A DNA stretch of 36,872 nucleotides, taken from the NCBI RefSeq assembly GCF_030697925.1, contig NZ_JAUYOJ010000059.1:1-36872 (forward strand). The letters run 5' to 3'. The notes beneath the pieces were generated by a model. It saw only the letters and a program-made list of their open reading frames with translations, was not told where the DNA came from and ran no database searches. The translations under genes and the position numbers were made by a program. This DNA is from Phenylobacterium sp. (GTDB lineage Bacteria > Pseudomonadota > Alphaproteobacteria > Caulobacterales > Caulobacteraceae). This document shows positions 18,266-26,440 of the stretch, one piece after another. How positions within the stretch are numbered: the stretch's first letter is position 1; each line of letters opens with the position of its first letter.

Positions 18266-19359
18266 GCGCGGATCTCCGCGGGAATGTGCCGGTCGAACCA
18301 GGCCTTCAGGCCGCTGAGCGCCGGGTCGGCGAGATTGCGCTCCAGATAGCGCCAGGTGCGCGGCATGTAGGTGCGATACTGGTCGCGGCCCAGCAGGGCC
18401 TGGCGGGCGAAGACGCGGCCGAGGATGCGCGCGGCGTTCGACGCGGCCAGCGCCCGGTAGTCGACCAGGAAGGCTTGGCGGTCGACGCTCGGCCGCGCGG
18501 CGAGATAGCGGTCCAGCATGGCGGCTTCCAGTTCGGGCGAGACATCGCGCCGCGCGTCTTGCAGCAGATGGGTCAGGTCCCAGGCCGGATGGGCGCGCAG
18601 GGCGTCCTGGAAGTCCAGCAGGCCGACCCTGGCGACGCCGTCGCGCTCCGGCAGCCAGAGCAGGTTCTGGGCGTGATAGTCGCGATGGGTGAAGACCTTG
18701 GCCTCGGCCTCGCCGCGCGCGAACACCGGCGCCCACAGGGCCTCCCATTCGGCGACGGCCTCGACCCCCAGGGGCGGCGCGCCGACCAGCTTCGGCCACC
18801 ATTCCAGGAAGGTGTCCGTGCCCACCTTGAGCGCCAGGGCGTCGTAGGCGAGCAGGGGCCAGCCAAGGCCGTCGGCCTCGAGCATGACGGGCGGCGGCTC
18901 GGCGTGCAGGCGCACCTGGAGGTCGACGGCGGCCTGGTAGAGCGGCGTCTCGGGTTCGCGGTCGGCGATCAGGGTGGCGAAGAGACCGTCGCCAAGATCC
19001 TCCAGCACCGCCAGGCCAATGTCGGCGTCATGGAACAGCACCTGGGGCGCGGAGAGCCCCCGCGCCCGCAAATAGGCCGCGGTGGTCACGAAGGCCGCGA
19101 TGGAGCCGGCCGCCAGTCGGGCGGCGGCGTTGTATCCCAGGGCCAGGCGCTCGGCCGGGGTGGCGTCCGGCGGACAGACCGGGCTCTCCAGCACGGCGGG
19201 CTGGTCCATCAGGATCAGGCGCGTTCCGTCCGCGAGCTGTAGGCGCTCATAGCTGCGGGTCGAGGCGTCGCCGGCCAGCGGCGTGCGGCGTGCGCCAGCC
19301 AGGTCATGGCGTTCCAGGAACTCGGCCCTCTGGGCCTCACGTTGCGAACTCAAGCCCAC
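18262..19359 (-). CDS. amgK: AmgK-like anomeric sugar kinase (MurNAc/GlcNAc kinase)
   Basis: The 365-residue protein has the aminoglycoside-phosphotransferase/choline-kinase fold. It shows a nucleotide-binding N-lobe (PLAGDASTRSYERL, about 27-40), the catalytic loop HRDYHAQNLLW (Asp227, Asn232) and the metal-binding LLDFQD (Asp249). AmgK phosphorylates MurNAc or GlcNAc at C1, supplying MurU, encoded by the next gene. The start is GTG 19359, which overlaps the tsaE end by 23 bases; a TTG at 19353 is an alternative. The family was once annotated as aminoglycoside kinase. Context, not sequence alone, argues for cell-wall recycling. Confidence 0.85.
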   Translation of the reverse strand: MGLSSQREAQRAEFLERHDLAGARRTPLAGDASTRSYERLQLADGTRLILMDQPAVLESPVCPPDATPAERLALGYNAAARLAAGSIAAFVTTAAYLRARGLSAPQVLFHDADIGLAVLEDLGDGLFATLIADREPETPLYQAAVDLQVRLHAEPPPVMLEADGLGWPLLAYDALALKVGTDTFLEWWPKLVGAPPLGVEAVAEWEALWAPVFARGEAEAKVFTHRDYHAQNLLWLPERDGVARVGLLDFQDALRAHPAWDLTHLLQDARRDVSPELEAAMLDRYLAARPSVDRQAFLVDYRALAASNAARILGRVFARQALLGRDQYRTYMPRTWRYLERNLADPALSGLKAWFDRHIPAEIRA

Positions 19360-19822
19360 GTCCTTCCCAGGCGCCCGCGGGGATCAGCCGCGCGCGGCGC
19401 GCTTCCCCGCCGTCCGGCGCGATGTCGATGACGATCTCTATATCGAGTCGGTCGGCGGGCAGGTGGCCCGCCAGCCGCTCGGGCCACTCGATCACCGCGG
19501 CGCCGTCGTCAAGCGCCTCGTCCAGACCGATCTCATAGGCCTCGTCGGAGCTGGTCAGGCGATAGAGGTCGAAATGGGCGACCTTGAGTCCACGGCCTTC
19601 GTAGAACTGGACCAGGGTGAAGGTGGGGCTGGGGACTTCCTCAGTCGCGGTGGTCAGGGCCCGGACCAGGGCGCGGGCCAGGGTCGACTTCCCGGCTCCC
19701 AGAGGTCCGCTCAGGCAGACCGCCTCGCCGGGCTTGAGCTCACGGGCGATGGCCGCGCCGAGCCGCGTGGTGGCCGCCTCGTCGTCGAGGCGGAAGTCGC
19801 CCTCGGCGGGCAGGGCGATCAT
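19337..19822 (-). CDS. tsaE: tRNA t6A biosynthesis ATPase TsaE
   Basis: TsaE is the small ATPase that drives the TsaB-TsaD complex in making N6-threonylcarbamoyladenosine at position 37 of ANN-reading tRNAs. The 161-residue protein has Walker A SGPLGAGKSTLAR (about 38-50), the switch-like SPTFTLVQFYEG, VAHFDLYRL and VIEWPERLAGHLP, all typical of the family. ATG 19822 shares ATGA with the stop of the acyltransferase upstream. The frame is open further upstream, but those residues lie within the acyltransferase gene. No tsaB or tsaD is in the window. Confidence 0.96.
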   Translation of the reverse strand: MIALPAEGDFRLDDEAATTRLGAAIARELKPGEAVCLSGPLGAGKSTLARALVRALTTATEEVPSPTFTLVQFYEGRGLKVAHFDLYRLTSSDEAYEIGLDEALDDGAAVIEWPERLAGHLPADRLDIEIVIDIAPDGGEARRARLIPAGAWEGRGLEFAT

Positions 19823-20685
19823 GCCAGGCCCTCGGCTGGGAGGATGCGCTCGATATAGGCCTTCAGCGCCAGGGTGGCGGCGGTGGCGTCGGGGTCGATG
19901 CTGTCCGACGGCACCGGCGGGCCGACGATCAGGTCGAAGGCCCGCCCGCGCTTGTTCAGCAGTTCGTGGAACAGGGTGATGTCCCGCAGCTCGCCGCTGA
20001 ACCGATTGAAGAAGTGGAACAGGGTCGAGGAGGGCCCGGAAAGGTGCATCGGCACGACCGGCGCCTCGTACTTGCGGGCCAGGGACAGGGCGCTGGTCTG
20101 CCATTCCGGATCGGAGAGCCGGCCGTCGGGTCCACGCCGCGCCAGCCGGCCGGCCGGGAAGATCACCAGGGCGCGCTCGGCCTCCATGGCCTCGCGGGTC
20201 ATCTGGAGGGTGAGCCGGGTGCGTTCGCGGGTGCGCTTGGCCTCCACCCACTCCACCGGGATCAGCACCTCGTCGAAGCCGGGCGACACCCGATGGGCGT
20301 CGGAATTGGCGTAGAAACAGACGTCGGGGCGGACGGCCTTCACCGCATCGAACACCGCGATCCCGTCGGCGATGCCGGTGGGGTGGTTGCAGATCAGGAT
20401 CACCCGGCCTTTGGTGGGAATGTGCGGCAGGCCGCGGGTCGTCACCCGAACGTCCAGCAGCCGGGACACATGGTCGAGCGCCGCGCGGCCGGGCAGAGGG
20501 CCGATGGCCTGCGCCATCCGCCGGGCCTTGGCGTAGTCCAGCAGGGCGTAGAGCAGCGGGCGCGCCAGCGGCCAGACCGCGCTTCCCGACAACTTGGGCG
20601 CCCGCTCGGCGATCAGGATGTCGACGATGTGGTCGTGGCGGTCCGGGGCGGCCCGCACGACGTCGGAGGTGGTCGCGACCGTCAT
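19819..20685 (-). CDS. PlsC-like lysophospholipid acyltransferase
   Basis: The 288-residue protein resembles glycerol-3-phosphate/lysophosphatidate acyltransferases. CNHPTGIADG (about 129-138) stands for the catalytic block I, though the His-to-Asp spacing is HX5D rather than the usual HX4D. LVIFPAGRLARR stands for the FPEGTR block III, and APVVPMHLSG for the C-terminal block. There is no strong transmembrane helix, so peripheral membrane attachment is likely. A substrate cannot be told from sequence. It is the first gene of the minus-strand run to addA and its end overlaps tsaE by four bases. ATG 20685 is the natural start, with a 42-base gap to selD upstream. Confidence 0.8.
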   Translation of the reverse strand: MTVATTSDVVRAAPDRHDHIVDILIAERAPKLSGSAVWPLARPLLYALLDYAKARRMAQAIGPLPGRAALDHVSRLLDVRVTTRGLPHIPTKGRVILICNHPTGIADGIAVFDAVKAVRPDVCFYANSDAHRVSPGFDEVLIPVEWVEAKRTRERTRLTLQMTREAMEAERALVIFPAGRLARRGPDGRLSDPEWQTSALSLARKYEAPVVPMHLSGPSSTLFHFFNRFSGELRDITLFHELLNKRGRAFDLIVGPPVPSDSIDPDATAATLALKAYIERILPAEGLA

Positions 20686-20727
20686 GAGCGCAAGTGTGCC
20701 CTCCGCCCCGCGCCTACCGCAAGCGAC

Positions 20728-21774
20728 TCAGCCGAGCACCCGCACCTGGGCCGGCCCGTCCGCCAGCCGGCCGACCACGGCGGCCCGGTCGAAGCCACCG
20801 GCGCGGACCAGGTCGAGCACCGCGTCGGCCTTGTCCGGGGAGACGGCGATCAGCAGGCCGCCGCTGGTCTGGGGATCGCACAGGACATCGCGCCGCCAGT
20901 CGGCCAGGCCTTCAGGCAGGCGCACGTCGCCGCCATAGCTCGTCCAGTTGCGGCCCGAGGCGCCGGTGCGCACCCCCTCCCGCGCCAGGGCTTCCACGCC
21001 GGGCAGCAGGACGGGCGACTGGGCGTCGATCTCGGCGGACAACCCGGCCCCGCGACACATCTCCAGCGCGTGTCCCAGCAGGCCGAAACCGGTGACGTCG
21101 GTGAGCGCGCTGACACCTTCCCGGCCCGCGAGCTCGGCGCCCACGGCGTTGAGCTGGGTGGTCGAGGTTATCAGGGCCTCGTAACCGCCGGCGTCCAGCT
21201 TCTCCTGCTTGAAGGCCGCGCTTAGGATGCCGACCCCCAGGCCCTTGGTGAGGATCAGGCTGTCGCCAGCCCGCGCGCCGCTGTTCTTCAAGAGCTTGTC
21301 GGGGTGGACCAGGCCCAGCGCCACCAGGCCGTAGATCGGTTCGACGCTGTCGATGGAGTGGCCGCCGGCCACGGGAACGCCCGCCGCCGCGCAGACCGAG
21401 GCGCCGCCCTCCAGGATGGCGCGGATGACAGCCGGCGGCAGCTTGTCGACGGGCATGCCGACAATGGCCAGGGCGAAGATCGGCGTCGCCCCCATGGCAT
21501 AGATGTCCGAGAGCGCATTGGTCGCGGCGATCCGGCCGAAGTCGAAGGGGTCGTCCACCACCGGCATGAAGAAGTCTGTTGTCGCCACCAGGGCCTGGCT
21601 GTCGTTCAGCCTCCAAACCGCCGCGTCGTCCGAGGTCTCGGTCCCCACCAACAACTGCGGGAAGATCGCCGTGGCCGGCATGCCCGACAGGATGTCCTTC
21701 AGCACGCCGGGCGCCAGCTTGCAGCCGCAGCCGCCTCCATGGGCGAGCGAGGTGAGGCGAACGGCGTCTGTCAT
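20728..21774 (-). CDS. selD: Selenide, water dikinase (selenophosphate synthetase)
   Basis: SelD makes selenophosphate, the selenium donor for selenocysteine and selenouridine, from selenide and ATP. The 348-residue protein has the glycine-rich catalytic loop [11 protein letters not shown] (Cys16, Lys19; E. coli Cys17, Lys20), the ATP-binding aspartates in DDAAVW and [25 protein letters not shown], and [13 protein letters not shown]. The active-site position is Cys, not selenocysteine. It is divergent from mnmH with a 65-base gap, linking it to tRNA selenation. No selA, selB or selC is in the window. Confidence 0.97.
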   Translation of the reverse strand: MTDAVRLTSLAHGGGCGCKLAPGVLKDILSGMPATAIFPQLLVGTETSDDAAVWRLNDSQALVATTDFFMPVVDDPFDFGRIAATNALSDIYAMGATPIFALAIVGMPVDKLPPAVIRAILEGGASVCAAAGVPVAGGHSIDSVEPIYGLVALGLVHPDKLLKNSGARAGDSLILTKGLGVGILSAAFKQEKLDAGGYEALITSTTQLNAVGAELAGREGVSALTDVTGFGLLGHALEMCRGAGLSAEIDAQSPVLLPGVEALAREGVRTGASGRNWTSYGGDVRLPEGLADWRRDVLCDPQTSGGLLIAVSPDKADAVLDLVRAGGFDRAAVVGRLADGPAQVRVLG

Positions 21775-21839
21775 GGCGCTTGCGGTCCTTCGGCCAAGAG
21801 GCGAGATGGACGGGTTACAGCAGGCTGCGGAAAGAGGCG

Positions 21840-22952
21840 ATGGGGCAGGACGGGACGCCGACGGCGTCGGGCGGCCAGGGCGCGGCGCACATCGGCGTCA
21901 CCACCGACGTCGACGCCGCCAGCCTGGCGCGATACGACGCGATCATCGACGTCCGCAGCCCAGGCGAGTTCGCCGAGGACCACCTGCCCGGCGCGATCAA
22001 CCTGCCGGTGCTCACCGACGTCGAGCGGGCGGAGGTCGGGACCATCTATGTCCAGCAGTCACGGTTCCTGGCGCGGCGGATCGGGGCGGCCTACGTGGCC
22101 CGCAACATCGCGCGTCACCTGGAGACGGCGTTGGCCGACCGGACTGGCGCCTTCGCGCCCCTGGTCTATTGCTGGCGGGGCGGGCAGCGTTCGACGGCCA
22201 TGGCCACCATTCTGTCCCAGGTGGGCTGGCGGACCACCCTGCTGTCGGGCGGCTACCGCACCTATCGGCGCAGCGTCCAGGCGCGGCTCTATGGAGCCGA
22301 GGCGCCGCTGAAGCTGGTCCTGCTGGACGGCCATACCGGGTCGGCCAAGACCGAACTTCTGGGATTGCTGGCGTCGCGGGGCCTGCAGACCCTGGACCTG
22401 GAGGGCCTGGCCGGCCATCGCGGCTCGCTGTTCGGAGCCATAGCCGGCCAGCCGCAGCCCAGCCAGAAGATGTTCGAGAGTCGGCTGCTGACGGCCCTGG
22501 ACGGGCTCGATCCCACGCGTCCCATTGTGGCCGAGGCGGAGTCCAGCAAGATCGGTGATCGCATGACGCCGCCCACGTTGTGGAAGGCGATGGCCGCCGC
22601 CCCACGGATCGAGATCTCCGTCCCCGTGGCCGAGCGGGCGCGCTACACGGTCACCGCCTATCGCGACATCATCCAGGACCGGACGCGGCTGGAGGAGGCC
22701 CTGATCCGGCTGCCGGTCCACCCCAGCGCCAAGCGCTTGGCCGGCTGGCGCGCCATGATCGAGGCGGGCGCCTTCGCGGACCTCGCCCAGGCCCTGATCG
22801 AACTGCACTACGACCCGGCCTATGAGCGCTCGGCGCGCAAGGACACCAGGCCCAGGCTCGCCTTGATCGAACTCGACGCCCTCGACCCGGCCACCCTGTC
22901 AGACACCGCCGACCGCGTCGCCGCCCTGGTCGAGGTGGAACGGACGCCCTAA
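21840..22952 (+). CDS. mnmH: tRNA 2-selenouridine synthase
   Basis: MnmH (also SelU/YbbB) replaces sulfur with selenium, via a geranylated intermediate, at wobble uridine 34 of some tRNAs. The 370-residue protein has an N-terminal rhodanese domain ([20 protein letters not shown], catalytic Cys111 in [10 protein letters not shown]). This is followed by a P-loop domain with [12 protein letters not shown] (Walker A, 164-171). The frame opens at a TTG at 21780, but ATG 21840 follows GGAAAGAGG and gives a normal length (E. coli 364). It is divergent from selD, which makes its substrate. Confidence 0.95.
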   Translation: MGQDGTPTASGGQGAAHIGVTTDVDAASLARYDAIIDVRSPGEFAEDHLPGAINLPVLTDVERAEVGTIYVQQSRFLARRIGAAYVARNIARHLETALADRTGAFAPLVYCWRGGQRSTAMATILSQVGWRTTLLSGGYRTYRRSVQARLYGAEAPLKLVLLDGHTGSAKTELLGLLASRGLQTLDLEGLAGHRGSLFGAIAGQPQPSQKMFESRLLTALDGLDPTRPIVAEAESSKIGDRMTPPTLWKAMAAAPRIEISVPVAERARYTVTAYRDIIQDRTRLEEALIRLPVHPSAKRLAGWRAMIEAGAFADLAQALIELHYDPAYERSARKDTRPRLALIELDALDPATLSDTADRVAALVEVERTP

Positions 22953-22982
22953 CCTCACGCCCGAGATGCGTTGGAGCGGTGC

Positions 22983-23627
22983 ATGAAGCGTTTTCGCCTG
23001 TGGGCGATCCTGATCCTGATCGCCGCCGTGATCCTGGGCGGCCTGTACGCCTGGTGGCGCTATGATCTGCGCTGGCGGCCCAAGACCATCACCCGCAACC
23101 AGGCCGAGATCACCAAGCTGCTGGAGAGCTCCGGCTGGGTGTCGCCGGGCCACACCGGCCCGAAGCTCTACATGGTCTCCTTCCGCACCTGCCCCGACTG
23201 CATCCGCTTCAAGCAGGAGGAGTTCCCGGGACTGCACGCGGCCAAGGTCGACACCCGGGTCATCGAGATCGCCCGCCGAGACTATAATGGCGTCTCGAAA
23301 TCCACCCCGGCCGAGCGGGCCACGGTGGCCGAGCTGTGGATCAATCGCTCCTGGCCGCTGATGGAGCGCTGGGAATCGGTTCCCGCCGAGGCCTGGAAGG
23401 CGCCGGGGATCGCACCTGCCGACGGCGACATGGCCCGCACCGCGGTGGTGGAGGCCGGCCGGACGTTGGTCGACGACATGACGCCTCTCATGAAGGCCAA
23501 CGGCGTCAATTTCGCCTACCCCCTGCTGGTCTGGTGGACGGCGGACGGCAAGATGCGGGCCTGCGCCTGCGAGAAGCGCGAGACCTACCGCTTCGTGCGC
23601 AAGGAACTCGGCGCGGCTCAGCCGTAA
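22983..23627 (+). CDS. Membrane-anchored protein with thioredoxin-like CXXC
   Basis: I do not recognise this 214-residue protein by name. Residues 5-24 (RLWAILILIAAVILGGLYAW) form one N-terminal membrane helix after a basic start, so the rest should face the periplasm. KLYMVSFRTCPDCIRFKQEE carries Cys70 and Cys73 at a position like the end of a thioredoxin beta-strand. Further on are NFAYPLLVWWTADGKMR, like a cis-proline strand, and a second cysteine pair CAC. A periplasmic thiol-disulfide role is inference. ATG 22983 follows GGAGCG; a TTG four codons earlier is possible. It lies 30 bases after mnmH and may be read with it. Its end overlaps the next minus-strand gene by ten bases. Confidence 0.75.
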   Translation: MKRFRLWAILILIAAVILGGLYAWWRYDLRWRPKTITRNQAEITKLLESSGWVSPGHTGPKLYMVSFRTCPDCIRFKQEEFPGLHAAKVDTRVIEIARRDYNGVSKSTPAERATVAELWINRSWPLMERWESVPAEAWKAPGIAPADGDMARTAVVEAGRTLVDDMTPLMKANGVNFAYPLLVWWTADGKMRACACEKRETYRFVRKELGAAQP

Positions 23628-23893
23628 GGCTTGCCGGAGACGATCTGCTTGCTGCGGCCCTTGGTCTTGGGGCCGTGCTCGCGGTCGGCCGGGGCCTTGC
23701 TCGGCCGTTCGGCCAGCAGCTCCTCCTCCAGTTCGAACAGGTCCTGGTTCGCCGGCCCCGCCTCGAAGACGCGGGTTTCACTGTCGACCTGATTGGGATC
23801 GCGCTGGGCGTCCTGACCGACGCCGCCGGCCGGCTCGCGGGCCCGGGCGGCCTGCTGAGGCGTCGGCGAATTGCTCCGGGGATCCTGGGGCAT
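23618..23893 (-). CDS. Hypothetical small, probably disordered protein
   Basis: The 91-residue product is hydrophilic and rich in Pro, Ala, Glu, Gln and Asn (MPQDPRSNSPTPQQAARA at the start), with an acidic stretch LFELEEELLAERP in the middle and a basic end (KTKGRSKQIVSGKPYG). There is no signal peptide, membrane helix or known motif. CAGGAG lies six bases before the ATG, which supports a real gene. The last ten bases overlap the end of the convergent CXXC gene. Function unknown. Confidence 0.6.
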   Translation of the reverse strand: MPQDPRSNSPTPQQAARAREPAGGVGQDAQRDPNQVDSETRVFEAGPANQDLFELEEELLAERPSKAPADREHGPKTKGRSKQIVSGKPYG

Positions 23894-23988
23894 GGTCGGC
23901 TCCTGTTGTTGGGTACAGCATCATCAACCCGTCAACGGCATGGCGCGTTCCCCTTGAGGCCGCCGCGCCGGCGGGTTAGGCGGGGGCG

Positions 23989-25104
23989 ATGCCGTCCGCC
24001 CTCACCGCCGCCTATGACGCCCGCCTGGCGCGGGGCGACATCCGTCCCGACCCAGCCCAGGGTCCGGCGCTGGCCGCCCTGGCGCGCCTCGAGGCCGATC
24101 TTGAGACGGCTCAGCAAAACGGCTGGGGCGCCCTGTTCAAGAAGCCGGAGAGCCAGCGCGGGGTCTATCTCTGGGGTCCGGTCGGGCGGGGCAAGTCCAT
24201 GCTGATGGACCTGTTCTTCGAAGCCGCTCCGGTGGCGAAGAAGCGTCGCACCCATTTCCACGTCTTCATGGGCGAGGTCCACCGGCTGATCGACGCCTGG
24301 CGCAAGGGCGACCCCGCCGCGCGCAAGGCGAAGTTTGGTCAGGCGAAAGGGGACGACCCCATCGCCCCGGTCGCTGACGTGGTGGCCGCCGAGGCGCGGC
24401 TGCTGTGCTTCGACGAGTTCCAGGTCACCGACATCGCCGACGCCATGATCCTGGGGCGGCTGTTCGAGGCGCTACTGGCCCGCGGCGTCGCCCTGGTCGC
24501 GACGTCCAACCGGAGCCCCGAGGCCCTCTACAAGGACGGCATCAACCGCCAGCTGTTCCTGCCCTTCATCGCCCTGATCAAGGCGCGGATGGAGGTGGTG
24601 TCGGTGGCGGGCTCCCACGACTATCGCCTGGATCGGCTGCGGGCGGCGGGGACCTGGTTCTCGCCCAACGATCGCGACAATGAGGCCTGCTTCATGGCCC
24701 TGTGGCGCGACATGCTGGGGGTCGAGGAAGAGGTCGGCGAGACGCTGGAGGTGCTGGGCCGCAAGGTGCACCTGCCCCACGCCGAGGGCGGCATGGTCCG
24801 CGCCTCCTTCGCCAGCCTCTGCTCGGTGGCGCTCGGCCCCAACGACTACGTGGCTATCGCCGAGCGCTTCCACACCGTGTTCCTGGAGGACCTGCCGCGG
24901 CTCACCGCCAATCGGCGGGAGGAGGCGCGGCGCTTCGTGATCCTGATCGACGCCCTCTACGAGGCCCGCGTCCGGCTGATCGTCCTGGCCGAGGCCGAGC
25001 CCATAGCCCTCTATCCTGCGGGCGACGGCGCCTTCGAGTTCGAACGCACGGCCTCGCGTCTGCAGGAAATGCGCTCGGCGGACTGGTTGAGCGAGCGCGA
25101 CTAG
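23989..25104 (+). CDS. zapE: ZapE / AFG1-type P-loop ATPase
   Basis: ZapE is an AAA-like ATPase associated with the division ring in E. coli; its mitochondrial relatives (AFG1/LACE1) act in protein quality control. The 371-residue protein has GVYLWGPVGRGKSMLMDLF (Walker A, 63-70), RRTHFHVFMGEVHRLI, LLCFDEFQVTDIADAMIL (Walker B), an arginine-finger-like VATSNRSPEALYKDG and NRQLFLPFI, all family hallmarks. The ATG at 23989 follows a GGCGGGGGCG purine run. It is divergent from the small hypothetical gene by 95 bases. Its TAG stop and the LysR gene's TAG stop share one CTAG at 25101-25104. Confidence 0.93.
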   Translation: MPSALTAAYDARLARGDIRPDPAQGPALAALARLEADLETAQQNGWGALFKKPESQRGVYLWGPVGRGKSMLMDLFFEAAPVAKKRRTHFHVFMGEVHRLIDAWRKGDPAARKAKFGQAKGDDPIAPVADVVAAEARLLCFDEFQVTDIADAMILGRLFEALLARGVALVATSNRSPEALYKDGINRQLFLPFIALIKARMEVVSVAGSHDYRLDRLRAAGTWFSPNDRDNEACFMALWRDMLGVEEEVGETLEVLGRKVHLPHAEGGMVRASFASLCSVALGPNDYVAIAERFHTVFLEDLPRLTANRREEARRFVILIDALYEARVRLIVLAEAEPIALYPAGDGAFEFERTASRLQEMRSADWLSERD

Positions 25105-25982
25105 GCCCGCAGGCTGGCCACCAGCTCGCGCGCATAGGGTCGAAGTTCGTCCATGCCGCGCACGCAGATGGTCAGTTCGCGCAGGGCCCAGTCGTCGGAG
25201 AGGCCGACGACGCCCAGGGCCATGGTCTTGGCGGCCCGGGCCGCGGTGGTCTGGGGCACGATGCCGACGCCCACACCGCACTCCACCAGCCGACAGACCG
25301 CGTCGAAGCTGCGCAGCTGCACCCGCAGGCGCAGGGGCTTGCCCTCCCGGGCCGCCTTGCTCGCCAGGAAGCGCTGCAGGGAGCTTGAGCGCTCGAGTCC
25401 CACCAGGTCGAAATCCAGCACGTCGGCGAAATTCACCATCCGCTGGGCGGCCAGCAAATGGTCCGCCCCCGTCACGACCACGAAGCGGTCCGAGCGAAAG
25501 GGGAAAGTCTCCAGCCGGCCCATGTCGACCGTGCCGGCGACGATGCCGATGTCGCCCACGCCCTCGGCGATCAACCCGACGATCTCATCGGACAGCCGCT
25601 CTTCCAGGTCGACGCTGACCTGGGGGTGTTCGGCCAGGAACCGCGACAGGGCTTCGGGCAGGAACTCGGTGAGCGCATTGGTGTTGGCGAGCAATCGTAC
25701 CTCGCCCGACAGGCCGCCGGCATAAGCGCCCAGGTCCTCTCGCATCCGGGCGCTCTGGGCCAGGATCGAGCGGGCGTGCTTGAGCAGGGTCAGTCCGGCC
25801 GAGGTCGGCGACACGCCTGCGCGCGAGCGGACCAGCAACGGGGCGCCGAGGGCGGCCTCCATGCCCCGGATGCGTGTGGAGGCGGCCGCCAGGGCCAGCG
25901 CGCTACGCTCCGCGCCGGCGGTGATCGATCCGGCGTCGGCCACATCGCAAAACAGTCGGAGGTCGGTGAGGTCGAATCTCAT
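25101..25982 (-). CDS. LysR-family transcriptional regulator
   Basis: The 293-residue protein has an N-terminal winged helix-turn-helix (DLRLFCDVADAGSITAGAE, then RIRGMEAALGAPLLVRSRAGV, about residues 6-58), a linker helix, and a periplasmic-binding-like effector domain (SGEVRLLANTNALTEFLPEAL onward). The effector and target are not evident from sequence. It is divergent from a small DUF4242-like gene across 98 bases that carry three matching TTCGC-N5-GCGAA sites, each with an inner T-N11-A. One of these covers the bases just before its own ATG, which suggests autoregulation. Confidence 0.93.
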   Translation of the reverse strand: MRFDLTDLRLFCDVADAGSITAGAERSALALAAASTRIRGMEAALGAPLLVRSRAGVSPTSAGLTLLKHARSILAQSARMREDLGAYAGGLSGEVRLLANTNALTEFLPEALSRFLAEHPQVSVDLEERLSDEIVGLIAEGVGDIGIVAGTVDMGRLETFPFRSDRFVVVTGADHLLAAQRMVNFADVLDFDLVGLERSSSLQRFLASKAAREGKPLRLRVQLRSFDAVCRLVECGVGVGIVPQTTAARAAKTMALGVVGLSDDWALRELTICVRGMDELRPYARELVASLRA

Positions 25983-25984
25983 CC

Positions 25985-25999
25985 TTCGCCTTTCGCGAA
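25985..25999. promoter_or_regulatory. LysR-type box 1
   Basis: TTCGC-CTTTC-GCGAA, extended by outer CC/GG to a perfect 7-base inverted repeat (25983-26001), with inner T-N11-A. It lies two bases from the regulator's ATG and covers its ribosome-binding region, suiting autorepression. Inference from symmetry and position. Confidence 0.6.
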
Positions 26000-26013
26000 G
26001 GAAGACTACAGCA

Positions 26014-26028
26014 TTCGCGCATTGCGAC
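26014..26028. promoter_or_regulatory. LysR-type box 2
   Basis: TTCGC-GCATT-GCGAC, one outer base off the symmetry of boxes 1 and 3, with an intact inner T-N11-A. Its centre is 29 bases from box 1 and 36 from box 3. Confidence 0.5.
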
Positions 26029-26049
26029 CACAGGATGAACGATAGAGAC

Positions 26050-26064
26050 TTCGCGGAATGCGAA
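26050..26064. promoter_or_regulatory. LysR-type box 3
   Basis: TTCGC-GGAAT-GCGAA, a perfect 5-base inverted repeat with inner T-N11-A. It ends three bases before the AAGGGAGG ribosome-binding site of the divergent small gene, a place that would suit control of that gene. Confidence 0.6.
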
Positions 26065-26080
26065 TTAAGGGAGGGTCGCC

Positions 26081-26386
26081 GTGCTCACCTTCATCCTCGA
26101 GCGACCGATTCCGCCGCGCTACGATGTCACCGACCCCGCCCAGGTCGCGCTGCATTGCCGCTGGGCCGTCGACGCCTATGCCGAGGCCGGCGTGGTCTGG
26201 TTCGGTGGTGTGGCCACCGAAGACCGCATGTTCAGCCTCATCGCCGCCGATGACGCCGAAGCGCCGCACCAATACTGCCGGTCGCTCGGTGTGGACGACG
26301 CTATCCTGCGCCGAGTGGTCCAGCCGCTCGGCCCCACCTTCGCCCTGCCGCGGGACGACCCGCGTTTCCGACCGCCGGTTCGTTGA
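26081..26386 (+). CDS. Small DUF4242-like protein
   Basis: The 101-residue protein starts LTFILERPIPPRYDVTDP and continues with VVWFGGVATEDRMFSLIAADD and a C-terminal VVQPLGPTF. The order (strand with IER and P, a helix, WxxxVxxD, an IA strand, then G..D..I..V..P) resembles the DUF4242 family of small ferredoxin-like-fold proteins, one of which has been described as nickel-binding. This match is by eye. GTG 26081 has a strong AAGGGAGG five bases upstream. It is divergent from the LysR gene, whose putative boxes lie in the gap, so it is the likely target. Its stop lies inside the sdhC promoter's -35 element. Confidence 0.7.
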   Translation: MLTFILERPIPPRYDVTDPAQVALHCRWAVDAYAEAGVVWFGGVATEDRMFSLIAADDAEAPHQYCRSLGVDDAILRRVVQPLGPTFALPRDDPRFRPPVR

Positions 26387-26409
26387 CACTATGAGTCGGG
26401 CGCTTAAAA
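26383..26409 (+). promoter_or_regulatory. Promoter of the sdhCDAB operon
   Basis: TTGACAC (26383-26389), 12 bases, GCTTAAAA (26402-26409). This matches the Caulobacter housekeeping pattern TTGaCgS-N10-14-GCtANAWC well. The start would fall about 25 bases before the sdhC ATG. It overlaps the end of the preceding small gene. Confidence 0.65.
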
Positions 26410-26440
26410 GCGAAGCCGCTTCGCACCGACGGGAACACCC

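Noticed and set aside
18262..19359. Aminoglycoside resistance kinase
   Set aside because: The fold is shared, but overlap with a MurU-like gene and core location favour a housekeeping sugar kinase (AmgK).
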